From Paenibacillus sp. FSL H3-0469 (GTDB lineage Bacteria > Bacillota > Bacilli > Paenibacillales > Paenibacillaceae), in the NCBI RefSeq assembly GCF_038051945.1, contig NZ_CP150302.1, forward strand, positions 682,001 to 746,000: a DNA stretch of 64,000 bases, in the 5' to 3' direction. The position numbers were made by a program, and so were the translations under genes. Below, in pieces: positions 55,051 through 64,000 of the stretch. A model generated the notes under the pieces. That model ran no database searches and was not told the DNA's origin. It worked only from the letters and a program-made list of their open reading frames with translations. How positions within the stretch are numbered: the stretch's first letter is position 1; every line of letters begins with the position of its first letter.

Positions 55051-56180
55051 AGATAAGTATACTTGTATTGGCGTACAATATTAAAAATCTGGTAGCCGAA
55101 TGCCTGTTATCGCTTAACCGCCAGGTTCAGGTGCCGGAAGGATGCTTCGAGGTCATTTTCGTTGACGACGGTTCAGATGACGGAACACAAGAGCGGATTA
55201 CCGCGCTCGACCTTGATTATTCCTTGAAATACGTTTACAAAACGCCGGATGCTGCAAAGTGCAGATCAGCGGCCAGGAATCTGGGCGTGTCGCAGGCGGG
55301 CGGCGACATTTTATTGTTTTTGGACGGTGATCAGGTCGTAGAGCGGGACTTCATCTATCAGCATTGGAAGGTGCATCAGCTCTGCGGTGAGCCTGTAGTC
55401 GTGATGGGCCTGAGAGACTTTCTGGCTGAGGACAACCGGCTGCCGTTCAGCCAGGTGGAAGACAGTAACCGTTCGTCCTTAATTCTGGAACGCAGAGATC
55501 CGCGCCTGCCGGTCATCCAGCGGTTCTCGGAGAACGCGGGGAATATTGAGAACATCTGGGCTTTGCTCTATAGCTGCAACTTCTCAGCCCCCCGTCTAAA
55601 CTACGAAGAAGCCGGAGGGTTCGATGAGGATTTTATTGAGTGGGGACTGGAAGATTGTGAGCTTGGCTACCGTTTATATCAGCAAGGTGCCAAATTCATC
55701 TTAAACACACAATGTATAGTCTTGCACCAGTATCATCCCACCACTTACGACGAGAAGAAATACCAGGGATGGTTCACGAATCTTGAATTATTCAAACACA
55801 AGCATCCCACGCTGGAGGTTGAGCTTCAGAGCATTCTCGGGGATTGGTTCGACCCGGCCCGCCGCAAGCCCTGGAAGGATGCTTTTATCCGGTATGAACT
55901 GGCGGTCCGGTCTGTAAAAGGCTTATACAATCAGATGAACAGCTTGTACAAAGTGGCAGTGATTCACGACGGCTCCGTTCCTGCGGAAGAGTGGCTCGCG
56001 AGAATCACCCGTGCGCTGGAATCACACAACGTCCTGGTGCTTGATTATTCCCGTTCGGACCTCCATCTGCTGATTCAGCTTGTTCCGCGGTCCTATGATC
56101 TGCTCTATTACAGACAGCCGTCTGCAGAAAGAGTGATTGAGGTTATGCAGTCTGTTGCTGTAAATCTATCCGTGCTGTAG
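55047..56180 (+). CDS. Family 2 glycosyltransferase with galactosyltransferase-type C-terminal segment
   Basis: This 377-residue protein starts with ILVLAYNI and has VDDGSDDGT, LDGDQ, and the GGFDEDFIEWGLEDCELGYR-like block of the 7C type. The C-terminal about 80 residues have a VAVIHDGSVPAEEW segment I do not recognise. No membrane helix. It would transfer a sugar from a nucleotide donor in the cytosol, presumably to the polyketide. Confidence 0.88.
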   Translation: MKISILVLAYNIKNLVAECLLSLNRQVQVPEGCFEVIFVDDGSDDGTQERITALDLDYSLKYVYKTPDAAKCRSAARNLGVSQAGGDILLFLDGDQVVERDFIYQHWKVHQLCGEPVVVMGLRDFLAEDNRLPFSQVEDSNRSSLILERRDPRLPVIQRFSENAGNIENIWALLYSCNFSAPRLNYEEAGGFDEDFIEWGLEDCELGYRLYQQGAKFILNTQCIVLHQYHPTTYDEKKYQGWFTNLELFKHKHPTLEVELQSILGDWFDPARRKPWKDAFIRYELAVRSVKGLYNQMNSLYKVAVIHDGSVPAEEWLARITRALESHNVLVLDYSRSDLHLLIQLVPRSYDLLYYRQPSAERVIEVMQSVAVNLSVL

Positions 56181-56310
56181 CCGAGCCGCAGAGCGTCTGC
56201 CTGTTCATACTCCGTTCATATTCCCGTCATGAAGAGGACATCTTAAGCAAGTACACTCTTCATATACCGCTAAGGCGGATCAACAGAGATATAGACAGGA
56301 GAAGATGGAT

Positions 56311-57303
56311 ATGGCAGAGATGGCCGGAAAGAATAACGCTGAGACTAAGGGCCGCAAGAAGCGGCATTTATGGTTGAAAATAATCGGGGGCATTGTCGCA
56401 GCACTGGTATTGTTCATAGGCATCACGTATGTTGTCAATGCGATCAGCAACGGGAGCGAGAAGAAGAAGATTGAAACCTATGGCCAGTACGTCGAGGTAG
56501 ACGGGAAAAAGATGAATGTGTCTATTCAAGGCAGCGGCAGGCAGACCATTGTCCTGCTGCCGGGGCAAGGAACTCCGTCGCCTGTGCTTGACTTTAAGCT
56601 GCTGATAGACCAATTGACCCCCTCCTACAAGGTGGTGGCCATCGAGCCTTTCGGTTACGGTCTTAGTGATGGAACGGATAAAGAAAGAACAACAGAGAAT
56701 ATCATCACTGAAATTCATGAGGCTGTGCAGCAGCTCGGGCTGAAGCGTTACATTCTGATGGGTCATTCCATTACAGGACTCTATGCCGTGTCATATGTGA
56801 ATGCTTATCCGGATGAAGTGCAAGCCTTCGTAGGGATTGACAGCAGTGTTCCCAACCAGCCTGGCATGGATGTCAAATTGCCGCTGAAGGCGATGAAGTT
56901 TGCTAAAGATTCAGGTGTGATGCGGCTGCTAACAAAGTTGGGCGGAGATTCGTTTAAATCGCTTGACTATGATGAACGCACCAAAGAACAGATGAAATTC
57001 ATCTCTGCCGTGCACGGCAATAATTCAACGCTGATGAATGAGCTTAGCCACCTCGGTTCCAATTTCAAAAACGGCTCAAAGCTGACATACCCGCAGGACC
57101 TGCCAATTCTGCTGTTCGCGCAATCCAATAACGAGCACAACAAGCAGTGGATTCCGCTGCATGAGGAGCAGGCGAAGCAGTCTGCACAGGGTAAATTGAT
57201 CCCTATGGTAGGCTCCCATTACCTGCACCATACGAAGTACAAAGAAATCGCCGAAGAATTCAAGGAATACATGAAGACCGTTCAATTGAAGCAAGTCCAG
57301 TAA
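56311..57303 (+). CDS. Membrane-anchored alpha/beta hydrolase
   Basis: 330 residues with one membrane helix (about 25-45) followed by an extracytoplasmic alpha/beta hydrolase: nucleophile Ser in GHSITG, GYGLSDG earlier, and His in GSHYLHH at the end. ATG 56311 has AGGAGAAG about 8 bases upstream. Function unknown; esterase or lipase-like. A GGAxCCGC-type small hairpin (CCGCTAAGGCGG near 56268) lies in its leader. It is not obviously part of the cluster. Confidence 0.87.
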   Translation: MAEMAGKNNAETKGRKKRHLWLKIIGGIVAALVLFIGITYVVNAISNGSEKKKIETYGQYVEVDGKKMNVSIQGSGRQTIVLLPGQGTPSPVLDFKLLIDQLTPSYKVVAIEPFGYGLSDGTDKERTTENIITEIHEAVQQLGLKRYILMGHSITGLYAVSYVNAYPDEVQAFVGIDSSVPNQPGMDVKLPLKAMKFAKDSGVMRLLTKLGGDSFKSLDYDERTKEQMKFISAVHGNNSTLMNELSHLGSNFKNGSKLTYPQDLPILLFAQSNNEHNKQWIPLHEEQAKQSAQGKLIPMVGSHYLHHTKYKEIAEEFKEYMKTVQLKQVQ

Positions 57304-57322
57304 AGAGAATAGAATATTGCTA

Positions 57323-57351
57323 TGCGGTACCCCACGGGGTGCCGCATTTTT
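57323..57351 (+). terminator. Rho-independent terminator after the hydrolase gene
   Basis: TGCGGTACCCC (57323-57333) pairs with GGGGTGCCGCA (57336-57346), one G-U pair, followed by TTTTT. Confidence 0.88.
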
Positions 57352-57458
57352 ATGTTTACCCAATTATAAATGTTCAATTCCGCAACCAATTCCATTTATT
57401 GGAGTCTAATTTAAGAATCAGCAATTCTACTATCAGATGAAATGGATGAGATGCACGC

Positions 57459-58961
57459 ATGAAAAAATGTAGTTGGTTCCTCCTGCTGGCAGCGCTATTC
57501 TTGTGCTTCCCGCTCAGCGGACAGGCCAAAGCCGCTGCGAAGACAAGCCCCACGATTGTATTGGACGGTCAAGCCATCCCGATGCAAAAGAAAGACAAGG
57601 TTGAAATTGTTAACGGCAGTGTAATGGTTCCCCTGCGAATCATTGCAGAGAATATGGGAATGGGGGTCATCTGGAATCAACAGGTTGGAACCGTAACCAT
57701 TCCGAAGGAATCCGGCAGCGTTGAACTAACCATTGGCCGCAAGGAGGCTTTAATCGATGGAACCTCCCATTCGCTGTCCACAGCGCCCCGCAACCTTAAC
57801 GGAACCACGCTTGTCCCGTTAAGATTCATCAGCGAAGCCATGGGCGTCCAGGTGAGCTGGGACAACAGCCGCAAGGTGGTAGGCTTAACTTCAGCGGGAA
57901 CTCCAGCAGCGCAGACGGATTCCGGGCCGGCTACAGATCCGGCCGTGATTGCTGCCCCATCAAATCCTGAAGGCACAGCTCCTCCGGCGGCCCTGCCCGT
58001 CATCGCAACAGGGACTTCAACGCTGAGCGGTCTCAGCTTCAGCGATAACCGCCTGATGCTTGCTTTTACCGGCGATGTCCAGCCGTCCGTACATACCGGA
58101 AACGAACCACTGCAGATCGTGGTGGAGCTTCCCTTAACGTCATTCTCCGCAGATTTCTTACAAACCGTCTTGTGGGATAGCAATACTCGGTCAGGGGAGC
58201 AGGCCATTACTGGAGTCCCGGGTGTCAGCAGGATGGCTTACGAGCTGTCAGGGACAGACGCTTCCACGGTACGGGTCACCCTGTTTTTGTCTGCTGTTAT
58301 GCGTTACACCACTTATATAGAGGAGGACGCAGCCTACAGACTCCTGGTCGTTGACTTGAACCCCCTTTCACCGGAGCCTCTTCCTGTACAGCCGGTAACG
58401 CCGGTTCAACCTGGCAATGGCAAGAAAACTATTGTTATTGATGCCGGACATGGTGCTGCGGACCCCGGTACGATCGGAATCACCAAGACGCTGGAGAAGG
58501 ACTTTAATCTGAGCGTGGCGCTCAAGGTGGAAGCCCTGCTGCTGCAGGATCCGGCCTTCCAGGTGGTAATGACACGCCGTGATGATACCTATCCCGCCAA
58601 TAAAAGACGCGCAGAGATGGCCAATGAGCTTCAGGCGGATGCCTTTGTATCCATCCATGCCAATTCGGTCGAAGGACGGCCTGAGGTGCGCGGCACCGAA
58701 TCCTATTATTACAGTCAAGAGAGCAGGGCTTTTGCTGATATCATGCACAAGCACCTGCAGGGGGCAACCGGCTTCACAGACCGCAAGGTTAAATACAACA
58801 AATTTATCGTATTGAAATATTCCAACATGCCAGCTACGCTGCTTGAGGTAGGCTTCTTGTCCAATGCTGCCGAAGAAGCCGCCCTGTTCTCCGATGATTT
58901 CCAGAACCGGGTAGCGGCTGCTATCGTAGCGGGACTGAAGGAATATTTCGGGGTGAATTGA
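57459..58961 (+). CDS. N-acetylmuramoyl-L-alanine amidase with copper-amine-oxidase-like and AMIN domains
   Basis: 500 residues: signal peptide (about 1-24), a copper-amine-oxidase N-terminal-type repeat region (VPLRIIAENMG and VPLRFISEAMG), an AMIN-type domain (about 180-310), and a C-terminal amidase_3 domain with zinc ligands in DAGHG, TLEKDF and SIHAN, and the catalytic Glu in LEVGFLSN. Cleaves the muramic acid-alanine bond in peptidoglycan and is secreted to the wall. Domain layout is common in Paenibacillus. Confidence 0.93.
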   Translation: MKKCSWFLLLAALFLCFPLSGQAKAAAKTSPTIVLDGQAIPMQKKDKVEIVNGSVMVPLRIIAENMGMGVIWNQQVGTVTIPKESGSVELTIGRKEALIDGTSHSLSTAPRNLNGTTLVPLRFISEAMGVQVSWDNSRKVVGLTSAGTPAAQTDSGPATDPAVIAAPSNPEGTAPPAALPVIATGTSTLSGLSFSDNRLMLAFTGDVQPSVHTGNEPLQIVVELPLTSFSADFLQTVLWDSNTRSGEQAITGVPGVSRMAYELSGTDASTVRVTLFLSAVMRYTTYIEEDAAYRLLVVDLNPLSPEPLPVQPVTPVQPGNGKKTIVIDAGHGAADPGTIGITKTLEKDFNLSVALKVEALLLQDPAFQVVMTRRDDTYPANKRRAEMANELQADAFVSIHANSVEGRPEVRGTESYYYSQESRAFADIMHKHLQGATGFTDRKVKYNKFIVLKYSNMPATLLEVGFLSNAAEEAALFSDDFQNRVAAAIVAGLKEYFGVN

Positions 58962-59087
58962 TCCACTCGGTCCCCGCATTTATAGCTTTAAAGATCGCGG
59001 TCCGCTCCGTATAATATAGACAGTGAAAGGAGAAACCAGCCTTAAGCAGCTGAGCGTATTCTATGGATAAATAGGAGGTTGAGAAGA

Positions 59088-60332
59088 TTGAATCCGCATG
59101 AACATAGCGCGAATACGCCTGGCTTGTTCCGTAATCGCTTCCTGCAGACAATTTTATTATCGAGCGTGCTGCTGCAGATCGGGATCTGGGTGCGTAATTT
59201 TGCAATTCTGCTTTATGTTGCAGAAAGGACCAACAATGATCCCTACGCCATTTCGCTGATCAGCGTTGCTGAATTTGCGCCTATCTTTGTATTTTCCTTC
59301 ATAGGAGGGACCTTTGCCGACCGCTGGAGGCCGAAGCGGACGATGATCTGGTGTGATTCCCTGTCTGCGGTATCGGTATTCGCCGTTCTGCTCAGCATTC
59401 ACTTCGGTTCCTGGGAATCGGTGTATCTGGTCGCGTTCATCTCGGCTATTCTGTCGCAGTTCTCACAGCCTTCAAGCATGCGGTTATTTAAATTCCATGT
59501 GCCGGAGGAACAACTGCAGCAGGGGATGGCACTCTTCCAATCGCTGATGGCCATCTTCATGGTCCTTGGACCAATGTTAGGCACTTTCGTATACAGCACC
59601 TTCGGCCTTGAGATCTCCATCGCTGTAATGGGCGTGGCTTTTCTGCTGTCGGCACTTGTGCTTATTCGTCTGCCGGAGGATCATATGGAAGCCGGAACAG
59701 TTGCCGCGAAGGGGCAATTCCGTAAGGACTTCACCGAAGGCTTCCGGTATGTCTGGCAGAGTCAGGTACTGCGGATGCTCGGACTTGCGTTTGTACTGGC
59801 GGGACTTGCTGTAGGCGCATCCCAGGCATTGAATCTGTTCATCGTCACAGAGCGGCTGGGCAAGAGCGAAGAGTTCCTGCAATACATGCTTATGGTTAAT
59901 GGTGCAGCCATGCTGATCGGGGGAGGGATCGTAGCCGCCTTCGCCAAAAAAGTTCCGCCCCAGCTGCTGCTCGCCATGGGGATGCTGGCAGGTGCCGTAT
60001 GCACCACTATCGTCGGGTTCTCAACAAGTGTTCCGCTCACGCTCACGATCCAGTTCCTGAACGGGCTGATGTTCCCTTGCATTCATATCGGGATCAGCAC
60101 AATGATTCTGAGATGGTCTAATAGCTCGATTGTCGGCCGGGTCAACGGGGTGCTGAATCCGATGTTCGTCGGGATGATGGTGGTATCCATGTCGCTGGCG
60201 GGTGCGCTCAAGAGTGCCTTTCCGCTCAGTACCATCTACAGCGGAGCCGGAATTCTGTTCCTCCTGGGCGCATTGATGATGTTGCCGATTATGAAACATA
60301 AGGCACCGGAGCAGGCACAGCCTGCACAATGA
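59088..60332 (+). CDS. MFS transporter (MefA/EntS-like efflux type)
   Basis: 414 residues from TTG 59088, with AGGAGG 9 bases upstream. About 12 helices, loop motif GTFADRWRPKRT and central segment EGFRYVWQSQVL typical of the MFS_3 macrolide/siderophore exporter group. Whether it exports the cluster product is unknown; it lies outside the clear cluster limits. Confidence 0.9.
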   Translation: MNPHEHSANTPGLFRNRFLQTILLSSVLLQIGIWVRNFAILLYVAERTNNDPYAISLISVAEFAPIFVFSFIGGTFADRWRPKRTMIWCDSLSAVSVFAVLLSIHFGSWESVYLVAFISAILSQFSQPSSMRLFKFHVPEEQLQQGMALFQSLMAIFMVLGPMLGTFVYSTFGLEISIAVMGVAFLLSALVLIRLPEDHMEAGTVAAKGQFRKDFTEGFRYVWQSQVLRMLGLAFVLAGLAVGASQALNLFIVTERLGKSEEFLQYMLMVNGAAMLIGGGIVAAFAKKVPPQLLLAMGMLAGAVCTTIVGFSTSVPLTLTIQFLNGLMFPCIHIGISTMILRWSNSSIVGRVNGVLNPMFVGMMVVSMSLAGALKSAFPLSTIYSGAGILFLLGALMMLPIMKHKAPEQAQPAQ

Positions 60333-60361
60333 ATAGGAAGCAGACAAGTGGAAACGGCTTA

Positions 60362-60403
60362 AGAGACCTGTCTAATGTCTAGGGATTAGTTCAGGTCTCT
60401 TTG
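60362..60403 (+). terminator. Rho-independent terminator after the MFS gene
   Basis: AGAGACCTG (60362-60370) pairs with CAGGTCTCT (60392-60400), with an inner CTAAT/ATTAG stem, followed by TTTGT. Confidence 0.85.
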
Positions 60404-60479
60404 TATTGCACCGGGAAATCTGCAACTATCTCCCATTTCTGCCGTCCAATAATTATAGAAGAAAGAAGGAGGTTTCAAT

Positions 60480-61814
60480 GTGATAAAGCGAAAACTTCTA
60501 GTCCCGGCAGCAGCTATTTCTTTTATTCTGGCGCTGGCCGGCTGTACTGGCGAAGATAACAAAGAGAAAGCTCTTAACAGTAAGAGCTCTGCGCATCCTA
60601 TTTCCAGCCCCAAAGACGACGTTAGTACGCAGACTATAACATCAAGCCTGGAAGATCTCATGTTCAGAGCGGAGAGGAACTCTGCCGGAGATCTTGTGGC
60701 CAGGCCGATAGGTCTGCCGGAAAACAACTATTCGCTAAGCGGAGGACCGGCCGTTGAATTGCAGGGGAAAAAATATCACACCATACATCTCTTTTTCGGA
60801 GACCATAACGCAATCAACGCATTAATATCCCATGATCCTGCTACGGATGAAGTACATGTAAGATGGAGTGATACATTGAACTCATCAGACAATCGCTGGA
60901 ATAATTCATTTATGAGCAGTTACAATATGCTGTTTCCAATGGATGAAGACCGTCTGTTGTTTCTGGAATCGGAGTTGACGGAGAAAGCAGGGCAATACCA
61001 CTTGTCCGCTTACAATATAAACACGGGAGCTATTGAACGGCTCCGCGAAGACTTTTGGCCGCTTACACCTGATTACGATTATATTTATAAGCAAGAATGG
61101 AGAGCAGATGAGCAAAAGCTTTTCCTGCAAAGCTACCTTGGAAATGTATGGATCTTTGATCTGAAGACAGGCAAGGATGATGTGCATCTATTGAAATATC
61201 CTGTCATTCCTCATTCGACGAGTGGAGCGCCTTCTCTCTTTCTTGCTCCAACGCTGGAGCGGTTTGTCCATGATGATGAGAGCGGACAATTGACATTCTA
61301 CAATAATAAAGGCGTTGCGTTACGCAAGATAGCATTGCCCGCGAATCAATATGTGCCATCTGAGAAAATAAAGTGGAACCCGGCGGGGACCATTGCCTGG
61401 ATGGATCAATCCTTGAATGACCGCAAGCGAATCCTGGATATCGATATTGATTATTTAAAAATAGCTCCGCAGGTCATACACTTCTACGATAAGGACGGGC
61501 TTCCGATTGCTTCCATTCAAGCGGAAGACAGCAATGAGGATTCGGCAGTGGAGGTTGCAGGATGGAGGGATGCTAATACTGCAGTGATGAAATCCTATAC
61601 GTTAGTGCCTTCGCCCACGGGCTATTCAGCGCCGAAGGCGAAGGATACTTCTTACTTTCTCTATGATGTAAAAAACAACAAGAAGAAGGGAAGCTCTTCT
61701 AATTCTATACCGCCTGATACAACGGTTATTTCAGATCGTGAAGCCGTGGGCACAGGGAATAACGGAAACATTATTGTTAGTTATACGGAGATAACTTATA
61801 AAGACAGGAATTGA
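60480..61814 (+). CDS. Secreted lipoprotein of unknown function
   Basis: This 444-residue protein has a lipoprotein signal (LALAGCTG lipobox). GTG 60480 with AAGGAGG upstream is the start; ATG 60478 is out of frame. Several repeated strand-like segments with Trp and Asp (WIFDLKTG, WNPAGTIAWMD) suggest a beta-propeller-like fold, by appearance only. No family recognised. Confidence 0.83.
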   Translation: MIKRKLLVPAAAISFILALAGCTGEDNKEKALNSKSSAHPISSPKDDVSTQTITSSLEDLMFRAERNSAGDLVARPIGLPENNYSLSGGPAVELQGKKYHTIHLFFGDHNAINALISHDPATDEVHVRWSDTLNSSDNRWNNSFMSSYNMLFPMDEDRLLFLESELTEKAGQYHLSAYNINTGAIERLREDFWPLTPDYDYIYKQEWRADEQKLFLQSYLGNVWIFDLKTGKDDVHLLKYPVIPHSTSGAPSLFLAPTLERFVHDDESGQLTFYNNKGVALRKIALPANQYVPSEKIKWNPAGTIAWMDQSLNDRKRILDIDIDYLKIAPQVIHFYDKDGLPIASIQAEDSNEDSAVEVAGWRDANTAVMKSYTLVPSPTGYSAPKAKDTSYFLYDVKNNKKKGSSSNSIPPDTTVISDREAVGTGNNGNIIVSYTEITYKDRN

Positions 61815-61826
61815 GATTCTCCCTCC

Positions 61827-64000
61827 TCATTCCTCCCCCGAAGCCGGAGCCTGGCCCGGCAGATCCCCGGCAGCCCGCTTGCGGTACTCACCAGGCGTTA
61901 AGCCGGAGGCACGCTTGAACATACGGATGAACGAGTTCACATTCTGGTAGCCGACCTGAAGCGCGATATCTTGGATGCGCAGGTCGATGTTCATCAGAAG
62001 AGCCTTGGCCCGCTCGATGCGTAAGTTGTTAAGATATTCGCTGAAGTTGATACCGGTCTTCTCCTTGAAGATGCTCGACAGATAGCCGGAGGTCAGATTC
62101 AGCTTGTCAGCTACGATGTTCAGAGTGATGTCTTCCCCGTAATGCTTATCCAGGTACTCCAGCACGAAGCTGATGACCGGATCCCGGGTCTCCGAGCCGC
62201 TGCGGACCGCCGCAAGCACCGGAGTCACAATCTCCCGGAGCCATTCACTATACTGCTGTGTGGAATAGAAGGCGGCCAACGGCTCACCGGACAGGGCCGC
62301 AAGCAGCCCGATTTCAAGCTCCGGCAAATTGAGCTTCTGGATTGTTTTGCCTGCCTGCTCTGCAACCCCCACAGCAAAAGCCCGGAAATCCTCCGCAGCG
62401 GCATCCTTATTCGACAGTTGCTCCAGCTGACGGTCTATCCAGCCGATGACCGCCTCTTCGCTGCCGGACTGCAGCAGATTATACAGCTCTTCCCCGTGTG
62501 TGACCTTCAGATGAAAGGCCTTGGCCGACGAGGCACGCGGCTCTACAATAATCTGTGTCTCCCCGTTCAGTCTGCGTTCCTTTAGCAGCTCGGACAAGTT
62601 ATGGTAAACATCCGTAAACGGTGTTTCCCCTGAATATACCGGGCTGACCGCTATCGTAAGGTAGAGGGAAGGCTCCTCTGCCAGCAGCTCCTGCAGCGTG
62701 CCCAGTACTTGAAGAATGCTGCTCTGCGGACCGGGATCGAAGAGCAGCAGCAAGAGCAGATCCTGTTCGGGCTGCAAGGCGACGGTCTCGGATTCCTCCC
62801 CGGTGAACAGGCGCTGAATCAACTGCCATAGGGCCAGCGTATGCTGCTCCGGCTCCTCCGGCAGGCGGGTGAAGCTGAGCTTGAACAGGATGGAGGCATA
62901 CGGCCGTTCGGAATGCAGCGCATCCTCCAGCTCGCTCAGGCTTGCGCCCAGCGGAATGTTTTTCACCTTATGGGTATACGCATACTGGCGGACCAGCGAA
63001 TTCTTGTGCGCCAGATCGTTCTGGATGAACCGGTTGTTCTCCAGGATCGAGCTCAGGCGGTCGCCGATAATGGCGAACTCCTTAACGCTGCTCACCTTGC
63101 CGGGAGCTCCGCCGGATTTGCGGTCGAACGTGGCGATCAGGCGCTGGAGCGGCTGGTTCAGCCGGTAGCTGAACAGGAGGGAGAACAGGAGGCTGACCAG
63201 TACCGCAGCAGCGAGCAGAACGGCGAGCAGCAGCCGCATGCCGCGCAGCCCGCTCGCAATGGCGGCAACCTCGGTGACCCGGACGTAGGTGAAGCCGGTC
63301 TGTGCCCCTTTTTGATAGAAATAATAGTTATCCCCGATCCGCTCATGTGAGTTTGCAGTAACGGCATACTCTAGAGCTGGCAGCTCCGTCTCTGTGGTGG
63401 AGAAGAGCAGACGGTCCTGCGCATCCATTATATAGAAGGGATTCTTCCCGGCATCACCATACGCCTGCTCCAGCCGCTGCGGATTCAGCATCACAATGCC
63501 GTAGACCTCTTCGTAAGGAATAGCCTTGATCATGACCGGCATCAGCCGTCCGAGCGGACGCGAGGAGTTCATCGTAGTCTCTGTGAAGGAGGCGGCAGGG
63601 AGGACCTTCAGATATTGGTTGTCCATGGACTGGCGGCTCCAGAAGTCCGCCGGATATTCCCCGCTGTAATAATACTTGCCGAACATATCAGCCGCGGTAC
63701 TCAGCCCCTCTTTCTCAAGCACATAGTCCTCCGCCTTGAAGTACAGAATGAAATTCTCAATATGCAGAAAAGGATTTCCGTACAGCGTCATCAGATCCGA
63801 CTTGACCTCATTTAGAATATCATAACGCCGGTTCTCCTTCAGATGGCTGAGAATGCCCAGGTTGGCCGTCCACGTATCCGACTGGGTCAGCGCCAGAATC
63901 ATATTCTGGGTCAGCCGGAAGTGATTCTCGTATCCCTCCACCGTCTGCTTCAGACTCTGCTCGTTCTGCCGGACTACCTCCTGATAGACCTTCCCGCTAA
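61827..64000 (-). CDS. Membrane AraC-family sensor-regulator (5' end beyond the right edge)
   Basis: The frame stays open to the right edge of the window, so the start and first membrane helix are missing. Visible: an extracytoplasmic sensor segment, a membrane helix (LLLAVLLAAAVLVSLLF), HAMP-like linker, a middle domain of the YesN-like kind, and two AraC helix-turn-helix units (TSGYLSSIFKEKTG and NVNSFIRMFKRASG). Such one-component proteins often control nearby sugar-uptake operons in Paenibacillus. Confidence 0.9.
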   Translation of the reverse strand, partial: SGKVYQEVVRQNEQSLKQTVEGYENHFRLTQNMILALTQSDTWTANLGILSHLKENRRYDILNEVKSDLMTLYGNPFLHIENFILYFKAEDYVLEKEGLSTAADMFGKYYYSGEYPADFWSRQSMDNQYLKVLPAASFTETTMNSSRPLGRLMPVMIKAIPYEEVYGIVMLNPQRLEQAYGDAGKNPFYIMDAQDRLLFSTTETELPALEYAVTANSHERIGDNYYFYQKGAQTGFTYVRVTEVAAIASGLRGMRLLLAVLLAAAVLVSLLFSLLFSYRLNQPLQRLIATFDRKSGGAPGKVSSVKEFAIIGDRLSSILENNRFIQNDLAHKNSLVRQYAYTHKVKNIPLGASLSELEDALHSERPYASILFKLSFTRLPEEPEQHTLALWQLIQRLFTGEESETVALQPEQDLLLLLLFDPGPQSSILQVLGTLQELLAEEPSLYLTIAVSPVYSGETPFTDVYHNLSELLKERRLNGETQIIVEPRASSAKAFHLKVTHGEELYNLLQSGSEEAVIGWIDRQLEQLSNKDAAAEDFRAFAVGVAEQAGKTIQKLNLPELEIGLLAALSGEPLAAFYSTQQYSEWLREIVTPVLAAVRSGSETRDPVISFVLEYLDKHYGEDITLNIVADKLNLTSGYLSSIFKEKTGINFSEYLNNLRIERAKALLMNIDLRIQDIALQVGYQNVNSFIRMFKRASGLTPGEYRKRAAGDLPGQAPASGEE

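Noticed and set aside
1..64000. CRISPR arrays, tRNA or rRNA genes, insertion sequences and prophage genes
   Set aside because: No regularly spaced repeats, tRNA-like cloverleafs, transposase motifs or phage proteins were seen; the cluster duplication is not flanked by recognisable mobile-element ends.

Overview
The window looks like a chromosomal segment of a Paenibacillus-type Firmicute. This rests on the AGGAGG-rich ribosome sites, moderately high GC, a YesM/YesN two-component pair beside a sugar ABC transporter, a large membrane-anchored AraC regulator, and a cell-wall amidase with copper-amine-oxidase-like repeats. It is dominated by two adjacent biosynthetic loci, with a resistance module and a sugar-uptake operon between them. 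I saw no rRNA, tRNA, CRISPR array, transposase or phage gene.

Region A (1 to about 28.1 kb, all plus strand) is the downstream end of a trans-AT polyketide synthase cluster. It opens with the last KS module (cut by the left edge) and a termination protein (ACP, alpha/beta hydrolase, methyltransferase). Trans-acting enzymes follow: a metallo-beta-lactamase-fold hydrolase, an acylhydrolase-AT-enoylreductase fusion, and a beta-branching cassette (donor ACP, decarboxylating KS, HMG-synthase-like enzyme, ECH1). A broken phosphopantetheinyl transferase (PPTase) pseudogene lies next. Then comes a flavodoxin, EtfBA, and a set that looks like a pyrrole-2-carboxylate pathway: an acyl-CoA-dehydrogenase-like flavoenzyme, a proline-type adenylation enzyme and a PCP, together with an ACP and KASIII-like enzyme that resemble the pyrrole shuttle of aminocoumarin clusters. 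A cysteine-type NRPS with a papain-like C-terminal domain, a HemN-type radical SAM enzyme and a final ACP close the operon.

Region B (28.1-32.7 kb) is a BceRS-BceAB-type sensing and detoxification module only a few bases downstream of that ACP, probably self-resistance. Region C (32.8-40.8 kb) is a YesMN-like two-component system, a sugar ABC transporter and a 5'-nucleotidase, apparently unrelated housekeeping.

Region D (40.85-56.2 kb) starts with a copy of the region A promoter driving a stand-alone malonyltransferase and an intact PPTase. Both are close paralogues of region A sequences. Next is what reads as a highly reducing type II polyketide synthase: a KS-alpha/KS-beta pair, long ACP, two FabG-like ketoreductases, two different hotdog dehydratase-like proteins, a thioesterase, an enoyl-reductase candidate, two glycosyltransferases, a sugar-nucleotide epimerase, an arylamine N-acetyltransferase/amide-synthase-like enzyme, a phosphotriesterase-fold hydrolase and an MFS exporter. 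My reading is that the AT and PPTase were copied from the trans-AT cluster and recruited to feed and activate the type II system. This is the most noteworthy feature of the window.

Region E (56.2-64 kb) has a membrane-anchored hydrolase, the cell-wall amidase, an MFS efflux protein, a lipoprotein, and an AraC-family sensor-regulator cut by the right edge.
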